Positions 29,020-37,332 of a stretch of 64,000 bases of DNA are shown one piece after another. The stretch comes from Sva-07 sp963716095. Its GTDB lineage: Bacteria > Actinomycetota > Acidimicrobiia > Acidimicrobiales > Ilumatobacteraceae. A program made the translations under genes and the position numbers. The stretch lies in contig CAVQSV010000011.1 in NCBI GenBank assembly GCA_963716095.1, positions 124,001 through 188,000 on the forward strand, written 5' to 3'. The notes beneath the pieces are model-generated. The model made no database searches, was not told the DNA's origin, and saw nothing but the letters and a program-made list of their open reading frames with translations. Within the stretch, counting starts at the first letter, position 1; each line of letters begins with the position of its first letter.

Positions 29020-30446
29020 CACGACACCCCCAACGGCCGCCCCTCGTCGTAGCCCGCCGTGCTCTGCACGCCCACGACCGCCCGCTCGTGGAACTCCGGA
29101 ATCGAATCGGCACCGGCGTAGGTGCACGATGAACGCAGCCCGGCCACGATCTGGTCGATGATGTCCTCCACGCTCGGCCGTTCGGGGTCGAGGTACATCC
29201 TCGAGGTGCTGATGCCCTCCTCGAACAGCTCTTTGCGTGCACGCTCGAAACCATGGTCGCCCTGCGTCCGGTGCTTCACCGCACGGTTCGACGCCATCCC
29301 GAAACTCTCCTTGTAGAGGCGGCCATCGGGATCGCGCAGGGTGTCGGCAGCCGATTCGTGGGTGCCGGCGAGCCACGACCCGAACATGACGCTGGCCGCT
29401 CCACCCGCGAGGGCCAAGGCCACGTCGCGTGGGAACCGCACGCCGCCGTCGGCCCAGATGTGACGGCCGAGGCGCTTGGCCTCGTCGGCGCACTCGACGA
29501 CGGCGGAGAACTGCGGGCGCCCGACACCGGTCATCATCCGGGTGGTGCACATCGCCCCGGGCCCGACGCCGACCTTCACCACGTCCGCACCCGCTTCGAT
29601 CAGCTGACGGGTGCCGTCAGCGGTCACCACGTTGCCGGCAACGATCTTCGCGTCGGGCAACGCGCCACGAACCGACTCGATCGCGTGCAGTGTGCGCGTC
29701 TGGTGGCCGTGGGCGGTGTCGATCACCAGGACGTCGACGCCGTGGCCGATCAGCTCCTTCGCCCGACGTGCGGGATCGCCGTTGATGCCGACAGCCACCC
29801 CGACCATCAGCCGACCCTGGTCGTCGACTGCCGGCTGATAGATCGTGGACCGCAGGGCTCCTTCCCGTGTGATCACCCCGAGCAGGCGTCCGTCGTCGAC
29901 CACCGGCGCCACCCGCAGTCGGTTCTCCTCCAGGTGATCGAACGCATCGGCGGGTTCGATGTCCGGGCTCACGATGTGCAGGCTCGAACTCATCACGTTC
30001 TCGAGCTGCGTGAATCGGTCGAATCCGTCACCGTCACGTTCGGTGAACACACCGACCGGCGCGCCGTCGTCGACCACGACGACCGCACCGTGTGCTCGCT
30101 TGTGGATCAGCGACAGTGCGTCGGCAATGGTTGCGTCCCGTTCGAGCGTGATGGGGGTCTCGAACACGGTGTGGCACCGCTTGACGTAGTCGATCACCCG
30201 GCCGACGACGTCGACGGGTATGTCCTGCGGCAGGATCGCGATGCCGCCGCGACGCGCCACGGTCTCGGCCATGCGACGGCCCGCTACTGCCGTCATGTTC
30301 GACACCACCAACGGAATGGTCGTGCCGATGTCATCCGGGGTTCGCAGGTCGACGCTCATCCTCGAGGGCACATCCGACAGGCTCGGCACCATGAACACGT
30401 CGCTGTAGGTGAGATCGAAGCCGGGGTCGGGGTGAAGCATGCGCAT
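29016..30446 (-). CDS. guaB1: GuaB1-family protein (IMP dehydrogenase-like, probable GMP reductase)
   Basis: A 476-residue IMPDH/GMPR-fold protein with a central CBS pair (about residues 95-210) and the catalytic-cysteine loop VGVGPGAMCTTRMMTG near residue 300. This loop and the length match actinobacterial GuaB1, which from established work in mycobacteria acts as a GMP reductase rather than an IMP dehydrogenase. AGGAGG precedes ATG 30446; ATG 30440 is also possible. First gene of the guaB1-cmk-plsC group, all linked by four-base overlaps. Confidence 0.85.
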   Translation of the reverse strand: MRMLHPDPGFDLTYSDVFMVPSLSDVPSRMSVDLRTPDDIGTTIPLVVSNMTAVAGRRMAETVARRGGIAILPQDIPVDVVGRVIDYVKRCHTVFETPITLERDATIADALSLIHKRAHGAVVVVDDGAPVGVFTERDGDGFDRFTQLENVMSSSLHIVSPDIEPADAFDHLEENRLRVAPVVDDGRLLGVITREGALRSTIYQPAVDDQGRLMVGVAVGINGDPARRAKELIGHGVDVLVIDTAHGHQTRTLHAIESVRGALPDAKIVAGNVVTADGTRQLIEAGADVVKVGVGPGAMCTTRMMTGVGRPQFSAVVECADEAKRLGRHIWADGGVRFPRDVALALAGGAASVMFGSWLAGTHESAADTLRDPDGRLYKESFGMASNRAVKHRTQGDHGFERARKELFEEGISTSRMYLDPERPSVEDIIDQIVAGLRSSCTYAGADSIPEFHERAVVGVQSTAGYDEGRPLGVSW

Positions 30447-30487
30447 GTGGTTCCTCCTGGTGCAGGCGCCCAGGATGGCCGTCCACA

Positions 30488-30504
30488 CTCGCTTGACGAG
30501 CGAG
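30488..30504. promoter_or_regulatory. Inverted repeat overlapping a TTGACG -35-like site
   Basis: CTCGCT and AGCGAG flank TGACG between the divergent guaB1 and hydrolase genes. The repeat overlaps TTGACG (30493-30498), a possible -35 element for the plus-strand gene, so it could be a repressor site. This is a weak call from position and symmetry only. Confidence 0.3.
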
Positions 30505-30518
30505 CACAGGTTAGGGCG

Positions 30519-30524
30519 TAGCCT
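30519..30524 (+). promoter_or_regulatory. -10 box TAGCCT of the hydrolase-Sua5 operon
   Basis: TAGCCT ends nine bases before ATG 30534, again the leaderless spacing. Confidence 0.45.
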
Positions 30525-30533
30525 TGCTCGTCC

Positions 30534-31241
30534 ATGACCACTTCATCTACTGCACCTGTCGTCCTCGTACACGGGTGGGGCGGGTCGTTCGAGACGACAT
30601 GGCAGCGCAGCGGATTCACCGCGCTCCTCGAAGACGCGGGCCTCGACGTGGTCGGCGTCGACCTGCTCGGACACGGAACTGCACCGAAACCGCACGACGT
30701 CGCGGCCTATGCGGATCTGACCGAACGGGTGGTCGATGCGCTCCCGAGCGCGCCCGTCGATGCGGTCGGCTTCTCGCTCGGAGCGATGACCCTGCTCCGC
30801 CTGGCGATCGCCCAGCCACACCGGTTCAACCGCATCGTCCTTGCCGGGATCGGCAAGAACATCTTCGACCGCACCGACGAGGGCACCAGGGCGATCGTTG
30901 CCGGCTTGGAGCTGGTCGCCGGCGGCGGCGACCCGTCCGGTCTCGAGAACACCGTGCGGTTGTTCACCCAGTACGCCAGTCAGCCCGGCAACGACCTCGA
31001 AGCGCTCACGGCGGTCATGAAGCGACCGGAGTCCGCTGCGATCACTCCTGAGGGGTGCGCCACGGTCACCTGCCCGGTGTTGGTCGTGGTGGGCGACCGC
31101 GACTTCGTCCACCCGGGCGACGAGCTCGCTGCAGCGTTCCCGAACGGCCGATGCGAAACGCTGCGCAATGTCGATCACTTCGCCACCACCGAGTCGTTCG
31201 GGTTCTTCGACGCCGCCCTCGAGTTCCTCGACGCCATCTGA
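30534..31241 (+). CDS. Alpha/beta-fold hydrolase
   Basis: A 235-residue hydrolase with the oxyanion region VLVHGWGG near residue 12, the nucleophile elbow GFSLG near 79, VVVGDRD for the acid and a late VDHFA for the histidine. The substrate is unknown. It is followed after nine bases by the Sua5 gene, with which it is probably cotranscribed. Confidence 0.8.
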   Translation: MTTSSTAPVVLVHGWGGSFETTWQRSGFTALLEDAGLDVVGVDLLGHGTAPKPHDVAAYADLTERVVDALPSAPVDAVGFSLGAMTLLRLAIAQPHRFNRIVLAGIGKNIFDRTDEGTRAIVAGLELVAGGGDPSGLENTVRLFTQYASQPGNDLEALTAVMKRPESAAITPEGCATVTCPVLVVVGDRDFVHPGDELAAAFPNGRCETLRNVDHFATTESFGFFDAALEFLDAI

Positions 31242-31250
31242 TCCTCAGCG

Positions 31251-32186
31251 ATGGCTACTGACGATCTGGTCACCACCGACGTCGGACGCGCAGCGGAGGT
31301 CATCGTGGCCGGTGGTCTGGTGGCGATCCCGACCGAGACGGTGTACGGCTTGGCGGCAGACGCGACGAATCCCGCCGCAGTGGCGCGGATCTTCGACGTG
31401 AAGGGACGTCCTGCAGATCACCCGCTGATCGTGCATCTGCACTCGATCGACCAGCTTCCGGACTGGGCCGGCGAGGTCTCCGAAACGACGGCGACGCTCG
31501 CCGAGGCCGGGTGGCCGGGCCCACTCACGCTGATCGTGCCGAGGGCGGCCGACGTCATCGACGAGGTCACCGGTGGACGCAACACGGTCGGCCTACGGGT
31601 CCCGGCACACCCGATTGCCCGGCAACTGCTCGAACGCTGCGGTGTGGGCCTGGCAGCCCCATCAGCGAACCGGTTCGGCGCGGTGAGCCCCACCACCGCC
31701 GACCACGTCCTGAGCGACCTCGGAGGACGCCTCGACCCCCGGCGCGACGTCATCCTCGACGGAGGGGCGTGCCCGATCGGCGTCGAGAGCACGATCATCG
31801 ACTGCGCGAGCTCGCCGCCACAACTGCTCCGCGCCGGGGGGATTCCGGTGGAGGACGTGGAACGACTCCTCTTCGGGGTCGTAGCCGGCGCCTCGGGCCC
31901 CAGTCGGGCAAGTGGGATGCTCGCCTCGCACTACGCGCCGCGATGTGCCGTCCGGGTCGTGGACTCCGCCGACGATGCCGCGGCGCTCCGCGCCGGCACG
32001 ATCGGGGCCGAGGTGCTCGACCTGACCGACGACCTCGTGACCTACGCCAGGGAGCTCTATGCGATCCTGCGAGACGCCGACGATCGGGGTGTCACCACGC
32101 TCATCGCCGTCCTGCCACCAGCGCACGGCCTCGGCCATGCCATCCGGGATCGCCTCACCAAAGCTGCCGCCCCACGTCCCGTGTGA
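31251..32186 (+). CDS. sua5: L-threonylcarbamoyladenylate synthase, Sua5 type
   Basis: A 311-residue enzyme that makes threonylcarbamoyl-AMP for the t6A37 modification of tRNA. The N-terminal YrdC domain (about 1-200) has PTETVYGLAADA near residue 27, KGRP near 50 and SANRFGAVSPT near 137. The C-terminal Sua5 domain follows a linker ending in ASGMLASHYAPR, which distinguishes it from the shorter TsaC form. The stop codon lies within a palindrome shared with the convergent gene. Confidence 0.9.
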   Translation: MATDDLVTTDVGRAAEVIVAGGLVAIPTETVYGLAADATNPAAVARIFDVKGRPADHPLIVHLHSIDQLPDWAGEVSETTATLAEAGWPGPLTLIVPRAADVIDEVTGGRNTVGLRVPAHPIARQLLERCGVGLAAPSANRFGAVSPTTADHVLSDLGGRLDPRRDVILDGGACPIGVESTIIDCASSPPQLLRAGGIPVEDVERLLFGVVAGASGPSRASGMLASHYAPRCAVRVVDSADDAAALRAGTIGAEVLDLTDDLVTYARELYAILRDADDRGVTTLIAVLPPAHGLGHAIRDRLTKAAAPRPV

Positions 32187-32214
32187 CGTTCGGTGTCAGA
32201 CACCACACGTCACA
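32182..32214. repeat. Palindrome covering both stop codons of a convergent pair
   Basis: Arms of 16 bases around A32198, with 14 of 16 pairs matching. The Sua5 stop (32184-32186) lies in one arm and the J-domain stop (32210-32212) in the other. The core GGTGTCNGACACC is the same as at 9040-9074. It probably terminates both genes. Confidence 0.8.
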
Positions 32215-32767
32215 TGTCGGGCCAGTCGACGGTGTTGAGGTTGCTGACCCACGCGTCGCGCACGGTGAGCACATCGGGGGCCGGTGCGCCGTCGATGCCG
32301 CCGACGGTGAGGCTGACCGTCGACGCACCGGCATCGGGTACGACGTCCAGGCGGCACCAGCAGTCCAGCGGCTCGGTCAGGTAGGTCTCGAGCCGGTAGG
32401 GCGGGTCGTCGTCCAGCACTTCACCGAGCCACGACGCCACCACCAGCATCGCTTCGAACGTCTCGACGGGGAGCGCCTCGACGGTGAACGACGGCACGTC
32501 GCTCGAGTAGCCCGAGACCTCGCCGTCCTGAGGTGTGCGAGCTTGGGCATCGTGGCGTTCGCTCGGGCGATCACCCGCCGATTGCGGTTGCGTTTCGACA
32601 GAGAGGAGCGCTGCGTCGGCCGCCTCGTTGACCGTCTGCATGTACTCGGCGTCGCCGCCGCGGTCGGGATGATGCGCCTTGGCCAGTCGGCGCCGAGCGG
32701 AGCGGATGTCGTCAGGGGTCGCCCCGGCCTCGAGGCCCAGCTCGGCGAGCGGGTCGGGCGCGGACAT
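32210..32767 (-). CDS. J-domain protein with unrecognised C-terminal domain
   Basis: A 185-residue protein. Residues 1-65 resemble a short J domain with the HPD motif (AHHPDRGG), which in the family stimulates the ATPase of DnaK. The C-terminal 95 residues (from about SFTVEAL) are acidic and tryptophan-containing and match nothing I recognise. The start ATG 32767 overlaps the xylulokinase stop by one base (TGATG), so the two are translationally linked, for no evident functional reason. Confidence 0.7.
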   Translation of the reverse strand: MSAPDPLAELGLEAGATPDDIRSARRRLAKAHHPDRGGDAEYMQTVNEAADAALLSVETQPQSAGDRPSERHDAQARTPQDGEVSGYSSDVPSFTVEALPVETFEAMLVVASWLGEVLDDDPPYRLETYLTEPLDCWCRLDVVPDAGASTVSLTVGGIDGAPAPDVLTVRDAWVSNLNTVDWPDM

Positions 32768-34218
32768 CAGCTGCTGGCGTCGCGCAGCTCGGCGTAGCGG
32801 GCCCGGAGATCGCCGGAGTCGACCGGCTCGATGTTGGCGCCGCTGCCGGCATCGAGGCCCCAGCGCCGCTGCACGGCGGCATGGTCGTCGCCACCTGCGA
32901 CGGCAGCTGCTTGGACCGCAGCGCCGGCAGCGACCGCCTGGTCGACGCCGGCCAACGTCAGTGGTTCGTCGAGCAGGCCGGCGATCACCGACCGAAGTGC
33001 CGACGATCGTGCTCCGCCGCCGGTCAACACCACTCGACCTGTCACCGGGGCGAAGTCCCGTAGCGCATCCAGCGCATCGAGCATCCCGCAGGCCACGCCG
33101 TTGACCGCGGCGAGCGCGAGCTGCTCGCGGGTCACATCGCTGCGCAGGCCGCCGAGCAGTCCGGTGGCGTCTGGCCGGTTCGGGGTTCGTTCGCCGTCGA
33201 AGTACGGCAGGAGCACCGGCAGATTCGACTGGCCGACCGCGGCGAGCGCCAGCCGGTCGAATTCGTCGTGGTCGACCCCGAGCAGCCGAGCGATCGCGTC
33301 GAGCACCTTGGCGGCGTTGGAAGTACACACCAACGGCAAGAACCGCCCAGTCGCATCCGCGAAACCGGCGACAGCGCCGGAGGGATCGGCGGTCGGTGCA
33401 TCGGACACTGCGAAGGCAGTGCCCGAGGTACCGATCGACAACGCTGCGTCGCCGGGTGCGAGCCCGAGGCCCAGTGCGGCCGCCATGTTGTCACCGGTAC
33501 CTGCTGCAACGGTGACGCCGTTCCACTCGCCGGCAACATCGAGTGGTGCGAGCACCGTCGGCACCCTGTCGGTCCAGTCGCGATCGCCGTCGATCACCGC
33601 GAGCAGGTCCCACCGGTACTCCCCCGTCGCCGGCGACCAGTATCCGGTACCCGATGCATCGCCTCGATCGGTGGTGTACTCCCCCGTCATCCGGTGCGTG
33701 ACGTAGTCGTGTGGCAACAGCACACGAGCCATCGACTCCCATGCGTCGGGGTTCGTTCGGTGCAGCCAGGACAGCTTCGTCACGGTGAATGCTGCCACCG
33801 GGACGCTGCCGACAGCTGCGGCCCACGCGTCGGTCCCGTCGTCGATCCGGTTGCCATCGGCATCTCGGCCCGCCACCTGGCCGAGGAGCCAACCGGCGTC
33901 GGGGGCCGACTCGGTGTCGTTCCACAACTTGGCCGGGTGCACGGGTTGGTCGCGAGCATCCAATGCCACCATGCCGTGCTGTTGCCCGGCAACACTGATG
34001 GCAGACACCTCCGCTGCTCCACCCGGCACCGACTCGACCGCGTGACCCCACGCAGTCTGAAGTGCCTCCCACCACGAGGCGGGATCCTGTTCGCTGATCG
34101 GCGGGGTGACCGCAGCGTGCGGTGCCGAACCTGCACCGACGACATGACCACTGGCGAGATCGCGGATCTCGACCTTGGTGGACTGGGTGGAGGAATCGAC
34201 ACCGGCAACGAAGGGCAC
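32767..34218 (-). CDS. xylB: FGGY-family carbohydrate kinase, xylulokinase type
   Basis: A 483-residue sugar kinase with the N-terminal phosphate-binding DSSTQSTK near residue 8, the xylulokinase motif AGQQHGMVALD near 75, FDGERTPNRPDATG with the catalytic aspartate region, and the second ATP motif VVLTGGGARS. It would phosphorylate D-xylulose or a related ketose. The GTG at 34218 is chosen since MPFVAGVDSS begins the domain; longer in-frame reading overlaps the nitroreductase gene. There is no isomerase or sugar transporter nearby. Confidence 0.82.
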   Translation of the reverse strand: MPFVAGVDSSTQSTKVEIRDLASGHVVGAGSAPHAAVTPPISEQDPASWWEALQTAWGHAVESVPGGAAEVSAISVAGQQHGMVALDARDQPVHPAKLWNDTESAPDAGWLLGQVAGRDADGNRIDDGTDAWAAAVGSVPVAAFTVTKLSWLHRTNPDAWESMARVLLPHDYVTHRMTGEYTTDRGDASGTGYWSPATGEYRWDLLAVIDGDRDWTDRVPTVLAPLDVAGEWNGVTVAAGTGDNMAAALGLGLAPGDAALSIGTSGTAFAVSDAPTADPSGAVAGFADATGRFLPLVCTSNAAKVLDAIARLLGVDHDEFDRLALAAVGQSNLPVLLPYFDGERTPNRPDATGLLGGLRSDVTREQLALAAVNGVACGMLDALDALRDFAPVTGRVVLTGGGARSSALRSVIAGLLDEPLTLAGVDQAVAAGAAVQAAAVAGGDDHAAVQRRWGLDAGSGANIEPVDSGDLRARYAELRDASS

Positions 34219-34228
34219 GGCGCCGACG

Positions 34229-34907
34229 CTACTGCTGGTGGCCGCCGGTGTCGTCTCCGACCCAGCTCGGGGCCTGGCCCCATCGATCATCGAACGCAAC
34301 CTCGTCCACGGGTTTGCGCTTCACCGGACCGTGCCTGCCCTCCGGCACGCCGAGCGTGATGCACGCCGAGAGCGCCACGTGTTCGGGGATGTCGAGCACC
34401 TGGCGGAGTTCGGCCTCGACGCCGAGGTGCCACATGGTGAGTGCGCCGCCATACCCGAGTGCTCGTGCTGCGAGCAGCAGGTTCTGGCAAGCCGGATAGA
34501 CCGAGGCGCCTTCGTACGGCGACGGGCTGCGGTACCGGTCGAGGCAGACGAGGACCACCACCGGTGTCTGCTCGAAACGGTCGACGTATCGCTGCATCGA
34601 ATCGGCGAAGCGAGACGGGCGATATCCGTCGTGCTCGGCGCTTCGCATTCCAGCCCGCGCGGAATGCGTTGCCGAGGAGCGACTTGGCCTCGGTGGCGTT
34701 CGGGCCGTCTCGAAGCACGAGGAACCGAAACGGTTGACGATTCGAGCCCGACGGAGCGCGACCTGCATGCCACAAGATGGCCGCCAGGTCGTCGTCGGGA
34801 ATGGCTTCGTCGGTGTAGCGACGGATCGCACGGGTGGTCGCCAGCCCCTCGAGCAGCCCGATCGGCTGGACGCGCTCAGCACCGGGCGTCGGAGACGATG
34901 GACTCAC
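34229..34907 (-). CDS. Nitroreductase-family flavoprotein, one frame break
   Basis: FMN-dependent oxidoreductase. The N-terminal half reads LATTRAIRRYTDEAIPDD and GRAPSGSNRQPFRFLVL, the FMN-binding part of the family. The C-terminal half (YRPSRFADSMQRYVDRFE to DDTGGHQQ) lies in another frame. Removing one base at 34637-34638 joins GWNAKR to EHDGYRPSRF and gives 225 residues, the usual size. The start GTG 34907 overlaps the enoyl-CoA hydratase stop as GTGA. The substrate is unknown. Confidence 0.78.
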
Positions 34908-35746
34908 CGACCGTGGAACTCGGGGTCTCGCTTCTCCATGAACGCAGCAACGCCTTCGGAGAAGTCCTGGGTGCGCAGCAGCGGCAGCAGCTGCAGGAAG
35001 ACGTGATGGACGTTCTGCTCGAAGGTCTCGGTTTCGGCGGCACGCATCATGCGCTTGATCGCACGGACCGCCAACGGCGCGTTGGAGGCGATCTCGTTGG
35101 CCAGTGCGGTGGTCCGCTCGGCGAACTCATCGGCTGCGAACACATGATTGACCAGGCCGAGCTCGAGTGCCTCGTTGGCGGTGAGCGTTCGGCCGGTGAA
35201 GGCGATCTCGGCGGCCTTGGCGTAGCCGACCATGCGAGGCAACAGCCAGGTTCCACCGCTCTCGGGCACGATCCCCCGTTTGGCGAAGCCAGGGTTGAGT
35301 TTGGCGGTGTCCACTGCAATGCGGATGTCACACCCGAGGGCGAGATCGAGGCCGTAGCCGGCCGACCCTCCATTGAGGGCACAGACCGTCGGCGTGTCGA
35401 GGTTGTGCAGTACCACGGGCGGTGCGCTGCGGAGGTCGAACTCGCCACCGAACGTCGCGTCGCCGCCACCGAGGTTTCCGAGCCCACCCTTCGGGCCGGC
35501 CATCTGCGCCTGCAAGTCGAGGCCCGCACAGAACGCACGTCCCTCGCCGGTGAGCACGATGCATCGCACCTCGGCGTCATGATCGGCACGGAGCAGCAGC
35601 TCGCTGATCTGCGACAGCATCGGCCCGGAAATCGTGTTCATCCGGTCCGGGGCGTTCAAGGTGAGCGTCGCGACATGGTCGACGACGTCGTAGCGGACCT
35701 CGGTGTCGGGGTCGGCGGGGCCATCAGCGCTGGAGGATTCGTTCAC
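34904..35746 (-). CDS. Enoyl-CoA hydratase/isomerase family protein
   Basis: A 280-residue crotonase-fold protein with the CoA-binding and oxyanion segments GEGRAFCAGLDL near residue 70 and ALNGGSAGYGLDLALGCDIRI near 120, and a glutamate in PESGGTW near 160 that fits a catalytic position. It could act in fatty acid or branched-chain acyl-CoA breakdown. It starts at GTG 35746, eight bases after TACGTT, and leads a same-strand run with nitroreductase, xylulokinase and the J-domain gene. Confidence 0.85.
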   Translation of the reverse strand: MNESSSADGPADPDTEVRYDVVDHVATLTLNAPDRMNTISGPMLSQISELLLRADHDAEVRCIVLTGEGRAFCAGLDLQAQMAGPKGGLGNLGGGDATFGGEFDLRSAPPVVLHNLDTPTVCALNGGSAGYGLDLALGCDIRIAVDTAKLNPGFAKRGIVPESGGTWLLPRMVGYAKAAEIAFTGRTLTANEALELGLVNHVFAADEFAERTTALANEIASNAPLAVRAIKRMMRAAETETFEQNVHHVFLQLLPLLRTQDFSEGVAAFMEKRDPEFHGR

Positions 35747-35754
35747 GCTGCGGA

Positions 35755-35760
35755 AACGTA
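35755..35760 (-). promoter_or_regulatory. -10 box TACGTT of the enoyl-CoA hydratase operon
   Basis: TACGTT on the minus strand ends eight bases before GTG 35746. Confidence 0.5.
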
Positions 35761-35788
35761 GTGCCTCGCATTCACCCTGCACGATGCG

Positions 35789-35794
35789 TACAAT
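35789..35794 (+). promoter_or_regulatory. -10 box TACAAT of the amino acid-binding protein gene
   Basis: TACAAT lies 61 bases before ATG 35856, leaving a leader of about 55 bases that holds a hairpin and a Shine-Dalgarno. It is divergent from the enoyl-CoA hydratase promoter. Confidence 0.5.
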
Positions 35795-35808
35795 TGCGGG
35801 ACCTTGAA

Positions 35809-35830
35809 ATACGGGCAATCCCGCCCGTAT
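35809..35830 (+). promoter_or_regulatory. Leader hairpin upstream of the binding-protein gene
   Basis: ATACGGGC and GCCCGTAT form a perfect eight-base stem with a six-base loop (AATCCC) in the mRNA leader, seven bases before AAGGGGGAG. It could be an operator or an RNA control element; there is no leader peptide or recognised riboswitch. Confidence 0.5.
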
Positions 35831-35855
35831 CCGAACAAGGGGGAGAAACCACAAC

Positions 35856-37184
35856 ATGCGAACATCACGCGCAAAACGCGTCGGTGCGCTCCTCGTTGGG
35901 CTGACGCTCGTTGCTGCAGCATGCGGCAGCGATGACGACAGCTCCGACGAAGGCGCCGCGACCACCGACGCAACCGAGACCACCGACGCAACCGAGACCA
36001 CCGATGGCAGCAGCGACGGCGGCGAGCTCGACGGCAGCTGCGAAACCGACGGCGTGCTCACGGTCGGCACCATCTTGCCGGTCACCGGCGACCTGTCGTT
36101 CCTCGGCCCGCCCGAGATCGCCGGTGCCGACCTGGCTGTCCAGGACATCAATGCTGCAGGTGGCGTGCTCGGCGCCGACGTCGTCCTCGAACAGGGCGAT
36201 TCCGGCGACACCACGACCGACACTGCGAACCTCGAAGTCGACCGTCTGCTCGCAGCCGGTTCCGACGTCGTCGTCGGCGCAGCCTCATCGGCTGTCTCGA
36301 AGACCGTGATCGACAAGATCACCGGTTCGTGCGTCATCCAGTTCAGCCCGGCCAACACCTCGCCGGACTTCACGACCTACGAGGACAACGGCCTGTACTT
36401 CCGTACCGCACCGTCCGACCTGCTCCAGGGTCGGGTCCTCGCGAACCTCGTGCTCGAAGACGGCGCTGAGACCGCGTCGGTCCTCTACCGCCAGGAGAGC
36501 TACGGCGTGGGCCTCGCCGAGGCATTCCAGGACAACTTCACGAGCAGTGGTGGCACCATCGACGAGTTCCTCGCCTATGCGGTGGACACCGAGAGCTTCG
36601 ACGCCGAAATCGACTCCCTCGTCGAAGCCGGTTCCGATGCGATCGTCGTCATCGGCTTCGCCGAGAGCGCCAGCATTCTCACCACGATGAACGAGCGCGG
36701 CATCGGCCCGGCGGACCTTCCGGTCTACGGCGTCGACGGCAACCTCGGCGTCGAGAGTGAGATGTCGGATCCCTCGATCCTCGAAGGGATGAAGTTCACC
36801 ACCCCGTCGGTCGACCTCGCGTCGATCTCCGACTTCACCGACCGCCTCGACGCGGAAGGTGACATGGGCGGCGTGTACGCCTACGGCGCGGAGACCTACG
36901 ACTCGATCATCATCACGGCGCTCGCTGCGGCGGTTGCCGGCTCCGACGATCCCTCGGCCATCGCGGCAGAGATCAACGGCGTGACCGCTGATGGCGAGAA
37001 GTGCCTGACCTACGAGGAGTGCATCGCGCTCGTCGACGCCGGCACCGACATCGACTACGACGGCCTCGGTGGCCCGTACGAATTCGTCGAGGCAGGCGAG
37101 CCCGCAGCTGCGAGCTTCCGTATCGCCCTCTACGGACCGGACGGCCCGCTGGAAGGCGCTGACGTCTACGTCTTCGCCAGCTGA
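35856..37184 (+). CDS. Branched-chain amino acid type ABC substrate-binding lipoprotein
   Basis: A 442-residue LivK-like periplasmic-binding-fold (type I) protein. The signal peptide ends with the lipobox LVAAAC (cysteine near 26), followed by an acidic Thr-rich linker with a tandem TTDATE repeat, then the ligand domain starting TVGTILPVTGDLSFLGP. AAGGGGGAG precedes ATG 35856. The permease and ATPase genes livHMGF converge on it from the other strand, so the whole importer is present but split between two transcripts. It may bind an amino acid, urea or another amide. Confidence 0.88.
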   Translation: MRTSRAKRVGALLVGLTLVAAACGSDDDSSDEGAATTDATETTDATETTDGSSDGGELDGSCETDGVLTVGTILPVTGDLSFLGPPEIAGADLAVQDINAAGGVLGADVVLEQGDSGDTTTDTANLEVDRLLAAGSDVVVGAASSAVSKTVIDKITGSCVIQFSPANTSPDFTTYEDNGLYFRTAPSDLLQGRVLANLVLEDGAETASVLYRQESYGVGLAEAFQDNFTSSGGTIDEFLAYAVDTESFDAEIDSLVEAGSDAIVVIGFAESASILTTMNERGIGPADLPVYGVDGNLGVESEMSDPSILEGMKFTTPSVDLASISDFTDRLDAEGDMGGVYAYGAETYDSIIITALAAAVAGSDDPSAIAAEINGVTADGEKCLTYEECIALVDAGTDIDYDGLGGPYEFVEAGEPAAASFRIALYGPDGPLEGADVYVFAS

Positions 37185-37205
37185 ACACCTGAACACCTGA
37201 ACACC
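37182..37205 (+). repeat. Triple TGAACACC repeat giving stops in all three frames
   Basis: Three exact eight-base copies begin at the stop codon (37182, 37190, 37198). Because eight is not a multiple of three, their TGA triplets fall in all three frames, blocking any readthrough. Confidence 0.85.
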
Positions 37206-37208
37206 AGC

Positions 37209-37240
37209 AAGGAGCCCGCCACGAATGTGGCGGGCTCCTT
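37209..37240. terminator. Strong stem-loop terminator
   Basis: A perfect 14-base stem (AAGGAGCCCGCCAC) with the loop GAAT follows the binding-protein gene. The right arm ends in CTCCTT on the plus strand; the left arm gives the same on the minus strand. It probably ends the binding-protein transcript and may also stop livF. The next 90 bases to livF hold nothing recognisable. Confidence 0.88.
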
Positions 37241-37332
37241 CGCGTGGTGGCGTTCTGGCCGGCGGGGCGACAGCGCCGATCACCCGGCGCGGATGGCTCG
37301 CTCCGTGCTGCTGGCGCAGGCGTTGCGGTGTG

